DNA from: Nocardioidaceae bacterium
Lineage (GTDB): Bacteria > Actinomycetota > Actinomycetes > Propionibacteriales > Nocardioidaceae
NCBI GenBank assembly: GCA_017744365.1
Contig: JAGIBL010000004.1
Span: 124,001 to 188,000 of the forward strand
Reading direction: 5' to 3'
DNA: 64,000 nucleotides
Below are positions 1-7,803 of the stretch, piece after piece; the first letter of the stretch is position 1; each line of letters begins with the position of its first letter. The notes beneath the pieces were generated by a model. The model was given only the letters and a program-made list of their open reading frames with translations, did no database searches and had not been told where the DNA came from. Both the position numbers and the translations under genes were made by a program.

Positions 1-716
1 CGGGCCCGTACGGGCAGGGCGGCGGCTCGCGCAAGTACGTGCTGGCTTCGCTGGACCAGTCGCTGAAGCGGCTCGGGCTGGACTACGTGGACATCTTCTA
101 CAGCCACCGCTTCGATCCGGAGACGCCGATCGAGGAGACGATGATGGCGCTGGACCACGCGGTCCGCTCCGGCAAGGCCCTGTACGCCGGCATCTCGTCG
201 TACTCGGCCACGAAGACCTCCGAGGCCGCCGCCATCGCCCGCGACCTCGGCACCCCGTTGCTCATCCACCAGCCGTCGTACTCGATGTTCAACCGCTGGA
301 TCGAGGGGGACCTGCTCGACGAGCTCGAGGCCCAGGGGATGGGGTGCATCGTCTTCACCGCGCTCGCCCAGGGCCTGCTGACCGACCGGTACCTCGACGG
401 CATCCCGGCCGACTCGCGGGCCGCGCGCAGCGGGTCGTCGGTGGCCCCGTTCGACGAGGCGGTGCTGGACCGGGTGCGCGCGCTCAACGACATCGCCGTA
501 CGGCGGGGGCAGAAGCTTGCCCAGCTCGCGCTGCAGTGGGCGCTGCGCGACCAGCGGGTGACCAGTGCGGTCATCGGTGCGTCGTCCGTCGACCAGCTGG
601 ACACCAACCTGGACGCCCTCGCCGCCCCGCCCCTGACCGACGACGAGCTCGCCGAGATCGACAAGTACGCCGTGGACTCCGGGGTGAACCTCTGGGCCGA
701 GCAGACCCAGGACTAG
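1..716 (+). CDS. Aldo/keto reductase, YghZ/L-glyceraldehyde-3-phosphate reductase type (5' partial)
   Basis: The reading frame is open from base 3, so the N-terminus lies outside the window and 237 residues are visible. The segment KYVLASLDQSLKRLGLDYVD, followed by IFYSHR, matches the mid-barrel region of the YghZ/Gpr branch of aldo/keto reductases. The C-terminal half carries the usual VIGASSVDQLDTNL phosphate-binding region for NADPH. These enzymes reduce aldehydes with NADPH in the cytosol; the true substrate cannot be read from the sequence. The stop codon overlaps the convergent stop of the flavoprotein downstream. A GTG at 39 is not the likely start because the family sequence continues upstream of it. 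Confidence 0.88.
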   Translation, partial: GPYGQGGGSRKYVLASLDQSLKRLGLDYVDIFYSHRFDPETPIEETMMALDHAVRSGKALYAGISSYSATKTSEAAAIARDLGTPLLIHQPSYSMFNRWIEGDLLDELEAQGMGCIVFTALAQGLLTDRYLDGIPADSRAARSGSSVAPFDEAVLDRVRALNDIAVRRGQKLAQLALQWALRDQRVTSAVIGASSVDQLDTNLDALAAPPLTDDELAEIDKYAVDSGVNLWAEQTQD

Positions 717-2374
717 GCGCTGCCCAGGAAGGCGTGCACGAGGGGGACCACCGAGGCGCCTTCGCCCGAGGCGGCCGCGACCCGCTTCATCGAGCCGCCG
801 CGCACGTCGCCGGCGGCGAAGATGCCGGGGACCGAGGTCTCCAGGTTGGCCGGCGGAGTGCCGTGGGCCCACAGGTGCTTGGGGATGTCCCGACCGGTGA
901 GCACGAACCCGCGCTCGTCACGGCACAGGTCCTCGGGCAGCCAGCCGCAGCCGGGCTCGGCGCCCAGCAGCAGGAACAGGCCGCCCACGTCGCGCCGGGT
1001 CTCCTCGCCGGTGTTCAGGTCCTTCACGGTGACCCAGCCGAGCCGGCCCTCGCCGCCGCCGTCGACCACCTGCGCGCACGGCTGCACGCGGATCACCGCG
1101 TTGTACCGGATCTCGCGGATCAGGTAGTCCGACATCGTCGCGCTCAGGTCCGGCCGCCGGATCATGATGGTCACCGAGCGCGCGAACCGGGCCAGGTGGA
1201 TCGCTGCCTGGCCGGCCGAGTTCCCGCCGCCGACCACGATGACGTCGTACCCCTCCATCTCCCGGGCGGCGCTGACTGCGGCGCCGTAGTGCACGCCGTT
1301 GCCGACCAGGTCCTCCAGCGGCTGGATGCCGAGCCGGCGGTAGTCGACGCCGGTGGAGATGACCACGGTGCGGGCGCGCACGTCGCCGCCCTCGGTGCGG
1401 ACCAGGTGCGGCTCGCCGTCCGTGCCGGGTTCCAGCGCCAGTGCCGGCCAGCCGGTGAAGAACCGGGTACCGAACCGGATCGCCTGGTTGCGGGCTCGCT
1501 GCGCCAGCCGCATCCCGGAGATCCCGCGCGGGAAGCCGAGGTAGTTGCGGATCATCGAGCTGGTGCCGGCCTGGCCGCCGATCGCCTCGGACTCGATCAC
1601 CACGGTCGACAGGCCCTCTGACGAGCCGTAGACCGCGGCCGCGAGACCGGCCGGACCGGCGCCCAGCACGAGCAGGTCGACGACCTTGTCCACGTCGATG
1701 TCCGCCGGGGTCCCGTAGATCATCGCGGCCACGTCGCGCACCGAGGTCACCGGCGTCGGCGGCCGGCCCATCCGGGTGAAGATCGGGAACGCCCGCGGTC
1801 CGTCGTACGTCGCCAGGAGCTCCTGCCCGCGGGCGGAGTCGGGGTCGACGATCCGGCCGGGCATGCCCATCCGGTCCAGGAAGTCGCGGATGCCGAGGCT
1901 GAGCGAGTCGACGTCCGGGGTGACGATCTCGGCGGCGACGACCTCGGGCTGGGCCACCGTCGAGCCCCAGTCGGAGAGCAGCTCGGTGACCGCGGTGTGG
2001 AACTCCTCGTCGCGCACCCCGCGCGGCATCAGCAGGAACGCGTCGTACTTGCCGGTGGAGAGCCCGGGGCGCAGCGCCTCGGCGTCGACCATGAACCGGT
2101 CCCAGTGCGCGGCGATGATCCGGCGGGCGGTCGGCAGGATCGCCCGCCAGGCGCCGATCGCCGGGAACATCTCGCTGTCCGGCAGCTCGGACTCGCTGAC
2201 CAGCAGCGCCACCGGGGTGCCGTCGGCGCGAGCCCGGGCGAGCAGCGCCGAGGTCTCCTCCGAGGAGCCGGTGACCTGGATGTCGTAGTCGCGCTGGTAC
2301 CGGCTGAACTCGGACGCCAGCACGTCGGCGTGCTTCGGTGCGACGAGCACGATCAGGGGCAGCGGGGAGCTCAC
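713..2374 (-). CDS. FAD-dependent thioredoxin-reductase-like oxidoreductase with degenerate receiver N-terminus
   Basis: 553 aa from a GTG start. Residues ~1-140 look like a response-regulator receiver: the segment ending KYDAFLLMP followed by a helix matches the receiver C-terminus. The expected phospho-acceptor position reads SESELP, suggesting Glu in place of Asp. Residues ~150-215 resemble a thioredoxin/glutaredoxin fold without a Cys pair. Residues ~230-553 are a pyridine nucleotide-disulfide oxidoreductase-type module with GAGPAG (FAD), GGGNSAG (NAD(P)) and a C-terminal GIFAAGDVRGG FAD motif. The redox-active CxxC of true thioredoxin reductases is absent. The domain order is known in actinobacterial flavoproteins of unassigned substrate. 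It is transcribed divergently from the methyltransferase. Confidence 0.8.
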   Translation of the reverse strand: MSSPLPLIVLVAPKHADVLASEFSRYQRDYDIQVTGSSEETSALLARARADGTPVALLVSESELPDSEMFPAIGAWRAILPTARRIIAAHWDRFMVDAEALRPGLSTGKYDAFLLMPRGVRDEEFHTAVTELLSDWGSTVAQPEVVAAEIVTPDVDSLSLGIRDFLDRMGMPGRIVDPDSARGQELLATYDGPRAFPIFTRMGRPPTPVTSVRDVAAMIYGTPADIDVDKVVDLLVLGAGPAGLAAAVYGSSEGLSTVVIESEAIGGQAGTSSMIRNYLGFPRGISGMRLAQRARNQAIRFGTRFFTGWPALALEPGTDGEPHLVRTEGGDVRARTVVISTGVDYRRLGIQPLEDLVGNGVHYGAAVSAAREMEGYDVIVVGGGNSAGQAAIHLARFARSVTIMIRRPDLSATMSDYLIREIRYNAVIRVQPCAQVVDGGGEGRLGWVTVKDLNTGEETRRDVGGLFLLLGAEPGCGWLPEDLCRDERGFVLTGRDIPKHLWAHGTPPANLETSVPGIFAAGDVRGGSMKRVAAASGEGASVVPLVHAFLGSA

Positions 2375-2380
2375 GTGGTG

Positions 2381-2386
2381 AGCCTA
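2381..2386 (-). promoter_or_regulatory. Candidate -10 element (TAGGCT) for the flavoprotein gene, leaderless
   Basis: On the minus strand TAGGCT lies 6 nt before the GTG at 2374, so transcription would begin at or next to the start codon. No Shine-Dalgarno fits. No convincing -35 is visible. Confidence 0.45.
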
Positions 2387-2413
2387 GGTCAGTGTCCGCC
2401 GGGGCGGCACCGG

Positions 2414-2419
2414 CAATAT
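2414..2419 (+). promoter_or_regulatory. Candidate -10 element (CAATAT) for the methyltransferase gene, leaderless
   Basis: This AT-rich hexamer ends 6 nt before the ATG at 2426 and lies back to back with the minus-strand -10 of the flavoprotein. The spacing matches other gene starts in this window. Confidence 0.4.
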
Positions 2420-2425
2420 GGGGGC

Positions 2426-3028
2426 ATGGCCGAGGAGCACTACTTCACCGCCGACCCGACCGCGCCGTTCAAGCGAGTGCCGGTCAGCGCCAACGTCTGG
2501 GGGCACTGGCTCGAGCTGACCTCCGGCTCGGGGGTGTTCGCGCAGGGCAGGCTGGACATCGGCACCGGGGTGCTGCTGCGCGAGCAGTCGCCGCCGGAGC
2601 ACGCGCGCACCGTCCTCGACCTCGGCTGCGGGTACGGCGTCATCGGGCTGGCGATCGCGGTCGCGGTCCCGACCTGCACGGTCACCGCGGTCGACGTCAA
2701 CGAACGGGCGTTGCTGCTGGCCAACGAGAACGCCGCGGCGCTGGGTGTCGCGGACCGGTTCGCCGCGGTGCTGCCCGAGCAGGTCGACCCGGAGGCGTCG
2801 TACGACGAGATCTGGTCCAACCCGCCGATCCGGATCGGCAAGGAGGCGCTGCACGCGCTGCTGCTCGCCTGGCTTCCGCGGCTGGTCCCGGACGGCCGCG
2901 CGCGGATGGTCGTCGGCAAGAACCTGGGCGCCGACTCGCTGGCCGGCTGGCTGACCGAGCACGGGTTCCCGACCGCGAAGGTGGGCAGCGCCAAGGGGTT
3001 CAGAGTCCTCGAGACGCGGAGGTCGTGA
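2426..3028 (+). CDS. RsmC-like class I SAM-dependent methyltransferase
   Basis: 200 aa. The order of motifs is that of the MTS domain in RsmC/RlmG enzymes: VLDLGCGYGVIGLAIA (SAM-binding motif I), an acidic end of beta-2 (TAVDVNERAL), and SNPPIRIGK. The NPP(I/F) motif marks methyltransferases that modify an exocyclic amino group, typically guanine N2 in rRNA. The protein is a single MTS domain without the second RsmC half, as is common in actinobacteria. The ATG at 2426 starts the conserved HYFTADP region and lies just after a -10-like hexamer. Its 3' end overlaps the convergent ferric-reductase-like gene by 29 bp. The rRNA target is not deducible here. Confidence 0.82.
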   Translation: MAEEHYFTADPTAPFKRVPVSANVWGHWLELTSGSGVFAQGRLDIGTGVLLREQSPPEHARTVLDLGCGYGVIGLAIAVAVPTCTVTAVDVNERALLLANENAAALGVADRFAAVLPEQVDPEASYDEIWSNPPIRIGKEALHALLLAWLPRLVPDGRARMVVGKNLGADSLAGWLTEHGFPTAKVGSAKGFRVLETRRS

Positions 3029-3572
3029 GCCTGCGCGCCGGCGGCCGCTGGCCGAAGTCGTCGCCGAGCCGCCAGAGCCCGAAGCCGACGACGGCGGCGA
3101 TGCACAGGCCGGTGAGCAGGATCATCCAGACCCGGCCCGCGTCGCTGCCGGTGCCGAGGCCGTGCGCCACCGCGACGGGCCAGAGCCCGTACGACGTGAG
3201 GTGGACGGCTCGGAACGCTCGCTCGCCGATGCGCTTGCGCAGCAGCCCGGAGACGGTCACCAGGGCGACCAGCTCGAGGCCGAGCGTGCCCAGCCCGAGC
3301 CAGAACGGCCGGTAGGAGCCGAGGAACGGCAGCACCACGTCGGTCACCCTCAGGCCCGCCTGCGGGTCGAGGAGCAGCGTGAGCACGTGGACGGCGATGA
3401 GGCCGGTCGCGGTCAGGCTGGCGGTCCTGTGCACCGCGGTGACGCCGTACCGGGGCAGCCCGGCGAACGTCGTACGGGACCTGACCAGGATGCCCAGGCA
3501 CAGGCTGACGGTGAGCAGGACCAGAGCGACGACGCCGGTCCCGCGGCCGAGCACCCAGAGTGCGGTGTCCAT
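3000..3572 (-). CDS. Ferric-reductase-like transmembrane protein
   Basis: 190 aa, about five hydrophobic helices, with His residues placed inside helices (AVHRT, AVHVLT, AVHLTSY, VAHGLG) as expected of b-heme ligands in the ferric reductase/cytochrome b561-like fold. No FAD or NAD domain is attached. It is the last gene of an operon: its ATG directly abuts the stop of the ApbE-like gene with no gap. The pairing suggests a membrane electron-transfer module whose flavin is attached by the neighbouring FMN transferase. The flavinylated partner is not obvious in this window. Confidence 0.8.
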   Translation of the reverse strand: MDTALWVLGRGTGVVALVLLTVSLCLGILVRSRTTFAGLPRYGVTAVHRTASLTATGLIAVHVLTLLLDPQAGLRVTDVVLPFLGSYRPFWLGLGTLGLELVALVTVSGLLRKRIGERAFRAVHLTSYGLWPVAVAHGLGTGSDAGRVWMILLTGLCIAAVVGFGLWRLGDDFGQRPPARRLTTSASRGL

Positions 3573-4484
3573 CTAGCGCACCTCCTCGGGCCAGCCGCCG
3601 AGGCGGTGCACGGTGCCGTCGAGGCCGAGCACCCGTGCGGGCAGGCCGGTGCGGTCCAGCCAGTCCAGGCCGGCGCGTCCCTTGACGAGGGCGGCGGTGC
3701 TGGCGGTGTTCGCGGCCAGGCAGGTCCGGGCGACCACGCAGACCGCGGCCCAGGTGTCGGCGACCGGACGGGAGGTGGCCGGGTCGACCAGGTGGTGGCG
3801 GCGCAGCGATCCCTGCCGCCAGGTCCGGTGCCGGGTGCTCGACGTGGCCGCGGCCCAGCCCGCCGGCAGCGCGATCCGCGCGCTCGGGTCCAGCGGCACG
3901 TCCTGGACGTCGACCTGCCAGCCGTGCGTGGGCGCCGGGCCGGCGGTGGCGATGTCGCCGCCCAGGGAGACCAGGGCGCCGGCACCGGTCCCGGCGACGA
4001 CGGCACGGGCGCAGCGGTCCGCGGCGGTCGCCTTCGCGGTGGCGCCGAGGTCGAGCCGGACGCCGGGCGGCAGGGTCAGCGTGCTGTCGTCCAGACCGAT
4101 CGCCTGCCAGCCACGCACCCGCCGGATCCGCGCGGTCAGGCGGCCGCCCTGCTGGACCAGCGCGATGTCCTTGTCGTACCCGAGGTCGGCCAGGGTGCCG
4201 CCGACGGTCGGGTCGACCGCTCCCTCGGTCAGCGCGGCCGCGGTGGTGGCCTCGGCGACCAGGTCGGCCAGCAGGGGTGAGATCCGCTGCGGGAGGCCGT
4301 CGTCGGCGAGCCGGGAGATCTCGCTGTCCGGGTCGAACCGGTTCGCGGCCCGGTCGATCTCGGCGAGCACGTCGTCGCAGATCGCGCGTGCGGTGCCGAG
4401 GTGGTGCGGATCGGTGACGACCAGCCGGGCGGTGGTGCTCCACAGCCGCCACTCCTCGGCGGCGACGGCCTCCAGGACCGCCAT
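3573..4484 (-). CDS. apbE: FAD:protein FMN transferase (ApbE family)
   Basis: 303 aa. ApbE attaches FMN from FAD to a Thr or Ser of target proteins, using Mg2+, usually outside the membrane. Family marks visible are the N-terminal FDPDSEISRL, LDLGATAKATAADR, the SLGGDI strand and HHLVDP. No signal peptide or lipobox is visible. The start overlaps the preceding small gene by one base (TGATG), indicating translational coupling, and the stop abuts the ferric-reductase-like gene. The three form one operon on the minus strand. The usual DGxT-type flavinylation target is not encoded next to it. Confidence 0.85.
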   Translation of the reverse strand: MAVLEAVAAEEWRLWSTTARLVVTDPHHLGTARAICDDVLAEIDRAANRFDPDSEISRLADDGLPQRISPLLADLVAEATTAAALTEGAVDPTVGGTLADLGYDKDIALVQQGGRLTARIRRVRGWQAIGLDDSTLTLPPGVRLDLGATAKATAADRCARAVVAGTGAGALVSLGGDIATAGPAPTHGWQVDVQDVPLDPSARIALPAGWAAATSSTRHRTWRQGSLRRHHLVDPATSRPVADTWAAVCVVARTCLAANTASTAALVKGRAGLDWLDRTGLPARVLGLDGTVHRLGGWPEEVR

Positions 4485-4732
4485 CAGGAGCCCCTCGTGG
4501 TGGCGTGCGCGGTGCCGCTGCCGCCGGAGAGATCCGTGGACCCGCCCCAGTTATCGGTGGTGCCCGTGGTGGTGCCCGTGGTCGTGCCCGTGGTGGTGCC
4601 GGTGTCCGTGGCCGCGGCGGCGGTGTGGTGCAGGCCCAGCAGGCCGGCCACCCCGAGGGCCCCGACCACCGAGCCGCCGACGATGCCGCGCCGGAAGACC
4701 CGGATGCGTCGCTGCTGCTGCTCCCTGTCCAT
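4484..4732 (-). CDS. Small single-pass membrane protein with Thr/Gly repeats
   Basis: 82 aa. A basic N-terminus (DREQQQRRIRVFRRG) precedes one hydrophobic helix (GSVVGALGVAGLLGL), then a Thr/Gly-rich tail with GTTT repeats. The N-in, C-out orientation suggested by the basic start would put the Thr-rich tail outside. It is the first gene of the operon with apbE and the ferric-reductase-like gene and is translationally coupled to apbE. It has no FMN-binding domain. Whether its Thr residues serve as a flavin acceptor is speculation. Function unknown. Confidence 0.6.
   Translation of the reverse strand: MDREQQQRRIRVFRRGIVGGSVVGALGVAGLLGLHHTAAAATDTGTTTGTTTGTTTGTTDNWGGSTDLSGGSGTAHATTRGS
4556..4603. 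repeat. 12-bp tandem repeat, four copies, inside the small membrane protein gene
   Basis: The unit ggtggtgcccgt is repeated at 4556, 4568, 4580 (one mismatch) and 4592 (degenerate). It encodes the GTTT-type repeats on the minus strand. The period is a multiple of three, so copy-number change would keep the frame. Confidence 0.85.
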
Positions 4733-4791
4733 GTCCTCGAGCGTGCGCCCGCTCTCTGTGCCCCGCCTGTGAGCCGCCCGAGGATTGCGGC

Positions 4792-7452
4792 ATGATCGAG
4801 CGCATGGCGCGCTTCGTCTACGACTTCGCCGAGGGCGACAAGGACCAGAAGGACCTGCTCGGCGGCAAGGGGGCGAACCTGGCGGAGATGACCCGGCTCG
4901 GTCTGCCGGTCCCGCCCGGGTTCGTCATCAGCACCGACGCGTGCCGGGCCTACATGGCCACCGGCCGGCACCCCGACGGGCTGGACGCCGAGGTCGGCGA
5001 GCACCTGCGCACGCTCGAGGAGACCATGGGCAAGCGGCTCGGCCAGCCGGAGGACCCGCTGCTGGTGGCGGTCCGGTCGGGCGCCAAGTTCTCGATGCCC
5101 GGGATGATGGAGACCGTCCTCAACGTCGGCCTCAACGACGACTCGGTGCACGGGCTCGCCGCCACGTCGGGCGACGCGCGGTTCGCCTGGGACTCCTACC
5201 GCCGGCTGCTGCAGATGTTCGGCAACACCGTCCTGCACGTCGACTCCTCGCTGTTCGGCGAGGCCCTGGACGCCCTGAAGGACGAGCGCGGCGTCACCGC
5301 GGACACCGACCTCGACGCGGCCGACCTGGAAGCGCTCACCTCCACCTACAAGGCGATCATCGACGAGCACGCCGGCCGGCCGTTCCCGCAGGACCCGCGC
5401 GAGCAGCTCGACCTGGCCACCACCGCCGTCTTCGACTCGTGGAACACCGATCGCGCCCGGCTCTACCGGCGCCAGGAGCGGATCCCGGACGACCTCGGCA
5501 CCGCCGTCACCGTGATCGCGATGGTCTTCGGCAACCGCGGCGCCGGGTCTGGCACCGGGGTCGCCTTCACCCGGGACCCGGCCACCGGCGCCCAGGGCGT
5601 GTACGGCGACTACCTGGAGAACGCCCAGGGCGAGGACGTGGTCGCCGGCATCCGGAACACGCTGCCGCTGGCCGACCTGGAGCGGATCGACCCGGCCTCG
5701 TACGCCGAGCTGATGCGGATCATGGAGGTGCTCGAGAAGCACTACCTGGACATGTGCGACATCGAGTTCACCATCGAGCGCGGCAAGCTCTGGATGCTGC
5801 AGACCCGGGTCGGCAAGCGCACCCCGGAGGCCGCGTTCCGGATCGCCCGGCACATGCTCGGCGAAGGGCTGATCGACGAGGACGAGGCGCTGCGCCGGGT
5901 CACCGGGGAGCAGCTCGCCCAGCTGATGTTCCCGCGCTTCGACTCCGAGGCCGAGCGCGACCTGCTCGCCACCGGGATGGGTGCCTCGCCCGGCGCCGCG
6001 GTCGGCAGGTGCGTCTTCGACTCCGCGACCGCGGTCGCCTGGGCCGAGCGCGGCGAGGACGTGATCCTGGTCCGCAAGGAGACCAACCCCGACGACCTGC
6101 ACGGGATGGTCGCCTCGCGCGGCATCCTCACCAGCCGTGGCGGCAAGACCTCGCACGCCGCGGTTGTCGCGCGCGGGATGGGGCGGACCTGCGTGTGCGG
6201 GGCCGAGTCCCTGGACGTGGACGTGGCCGCGCGGAAGTTCTCCCTGCGCGACGGGCGGGTCGTCGAGGAGGGCGACGTGATCTCCATCGACGGCAGCACC
6301 GGCGAGGTGTTCGCGGGCGCGGTCCCGGTCAGCGACTCGGTGGTGGTGCGCTACTTCGAGGGTTCGCTGAAGGCGCCGGACGACGCGCTGGCCTCGGCGG
6401 TGGCGGCCACGATGGACCGCGCCGACGACGTACGACGGCTGCGGGTGCGCGCGAACGCGGACACCCCCGAGGACGCCGCCCGAGCCCGCCGGTTCGGGGC
6501 CGAGGGGATCGGGCTGTGCCGCACCGAGCACATGTTCCTCGGCGAGCGCCGCCAGCTGGTCGAGGACCTGATCGTGGCCTCCGACACCGAGGCCCAGGAA
6601 GCCGCGCTGGCCGCGCTGCTGCCGCTGCAGCGCCAGGACTTCACCGAGATCCTGGAGGCGATGGACGGCTTCCCGGTCACGATCCGGCTGATCGACCCAC
6701 CGCTGCACGAGTTCCTGCCCGACCTGACCGAGCTGTCCGTCAAGGTCGCCACCGGGCAGGCCGACGAGCACGACCGGGCGCTGCTCGACCACGTCCGCCG
6801 GCTCCACGAGCAGAACCCGATGCTCGGCCTGCGCGGCGTCCGGCTCGGCATCCTCATCCCCGGGCTGTTCGCGATGCAGGCCCGCGCGATCCTGCTCGCC
6901 GCGGCCGACCGCCGCGACGCCGGGGGAGACCCGCGGCCGGAGATCATGATCCCGCTGGTGGCGAGCGTGCGTGAGCTCGACGTCGTACGACGGACCATCG
7001 CGACCGTCGCCGACGAGGTGACCGCCGAGCGGGGGCCGGTGGAGTTCAGCGTCGGCACCATGATCGAGCTGCCCCGGGCCGCGGTGCTGGCCGACCGGAT
7101 CGCCCAGTCGGCGGAGTTCTTCTCGTTCGGCACCAACGACCTGACCCAGATGACCTGGGGCTTCTCCCGCGACGACGTGGAGTCCTCGTTCTTCTCGACG
7201 TACCTGGACAACGGCATCTTCGACGTCTCACCGTTCGAGTCGCTGGACACCCTGGGCGTCGGCACGCTGGTCCGCATCGGCACCGAGAAGGGTCGTGCCA
7301 CCCGGCCCGACCTGCACGTCGGGGTCTGCGGCGAGCACGGCGGCGACCCGCGCTCGATCCACTTCTTCCACGGGGTCGGCCTCGACTACGTCTCCTGCTC
7401 GCCGTACCGGGTGCCGGTCGCGCGGCTGGAGGCCGGCCGCGCCGCGCGCTGA
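4792..7452 (+). CDS. ppdK: Pyruvate, phosphate dikinase
   Basis: 886 aa, full length for the family. It interconverts ATP + pyruvate + Pi and AMP + PEP + PPi in the cytosol. The N-terminal nucleotide-binding domain starts at RFVYDFAEGDKDQKDLLGGK. The central swivelling domain has GGKTSHAAVVARGMG with the phosphorylated His at residue 455, the same number as in the Clostridium symbiosum enzyme. The C-terminal PEP/pyruvate barrel ends with VGVCGEHGGDP, the conserved catalytic Cys being residue 846. The ATG at 4792 is preceded by GAGGA seven bases upstream; an in-frame ATG at 4804 is an alternative. It is monocistronic here. Confidence 0.95.
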   Translation: MIERMARFVYDFAEGDKDQKDLLGGKGANLAEMTRLGLPVPPGFVISTDACRAYMATGRHPDGLDAEVGEHLRTLEETMGKRLGQPEDPLLVAVRSGAKFSMPGMMETVLNVGLNDDSVHGLAATSGDARFAWDSYRRLLQMFGNTVLHVDSSLFGEALDALKDERGVTADTDLDAADLEALTSTYKAIIDEHAGRPFPQDPREQLDLATTAVFDSWNTDRARLYRRQERIPDDLGTAVTVIAMVFGNRGAGSGTGVAFTRDPATGAQGVYGDYLENAQGEDVVAGIRNTLPLADLERIDPASYAELMRIMEVLEKHYLDMCDIEFTIERGKLWMLQTRVGKRTPEAAFRIARHMLGEGLIDEDEALRRVTGEQLAQLMFPRFDSEAERDLLATGMGASPGAAVGRCVFDSATAVAWAERGEDVILVRKETNPDDLHGMVASRGILTSRGGKTSHAAVVARGMGRTCVCGAESLDVDVAARKFSLRDGRVVEEGDVISIDGSTGEVFAGAVPVSDSVVVRYFEGSLKAPDDALASAVAATMDRADDVRRLRVRANADTPEDAARARRFGAEGIGLCRTEHMFLGERRQLVEDLIVASDTEAQEAALAALLPLQRQDFTEILEAMDGFPVTIRLIDPPLHEFLPDLTELSVKVATGQADEHDRALLDHVRRLHEQNPMLGLRGVRLGILIPGLFAMQARAILLAAADRRDAGGDPRPEIMIPLVASVRELDVVRRTIATVADEVTAERGPVEFSVGTMIELPRAAVLADRIAQSAEFFSFGTNDLTQMTWGFSRDDVESSFFSTYLDNGIFDVSPFESLDTLGVGTLVRIGTEKGRATRPDLHVGVCGEHGGDPRSIHFFHGVGLDYVSCSPYRVPVARLEAGRAAR

Positions 7453-7536
7453 GACGTCCCCGGAACGCGTCCGGCGAGGCGGCCCGACCGGGTAGCCTCA
7501 CCTCGAAACGCACCCAGCGCTGGAAGGCATCACCCC

Positions 7537-7773
7537 ATGGCTGACACCGCCGCCGTCGAGACGCTCATCAGGTCGTTCCTGGAGCGCGCCGACAAGACCA
7601 CCGAGTTCACCCCCGAGACCCCGCTGTTCACCGACGGCCTCGGCCTGGACTCGTTGGAGGCCGCGGAGCTCTCCGCGATGCTGGAGGACGAGTTCGGCAC
7701 CGACCCGTTCAGCGCGGGCGACTTCGCCGAGACGGTCGGCCAGATCTACGACTTCTACGCCAAGGCCTCCTAA
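7537..7773 (+). CDS. Acyl carrier protein
   Basis: 78 aa, acidic. GLGLDSLEAAEL gives the phosphopantetheine attachment Ser at residue 39 in the DSL motif, followed by the usual helix III region. The holo form would be made by a holo-ACP synthase such as the one at 48623. No ketosynthase or other fatty acid or polyketide gene adjoins it, so its acyl partner enzymes are unknown. The next gene is an ABC-F ATPase 30 bp downstream. An AAGG sequence lies a few bases before the ATG. Confidence 0.88.
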   Translation: MADTAAVETLIRSFLERADKTTEFTPETPLFTDGLGLDSLEAAELSAMLEDEFGTDPFSAGDFAETVGQIYDFYAKAS

Positions 7774-7791
7774 ACCACTTGCCTCCACCCG

Positions 7792-7797
7792 CACAAT
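7792..7797 (+). promoter_or_regulatory. Candidate -10 (CACAAT) for the ABC-F gene, leaderless
   Basis: The hexamer ends 6 nt before the GTG at 7804. Only the spacing and composition support it. Confidence 0.35.
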
Positions 7798-7803
7798 GCT
7801 CGG

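Noticed and set aside
2440-6807. A 1455-codon open frame on the minus strand across ppdK and neighbours.
   Set aside because: It is antisense to ppdK, the methyltransferase and the ApbE operon genes, all with clear motifs. The protein has no recognisable domain.
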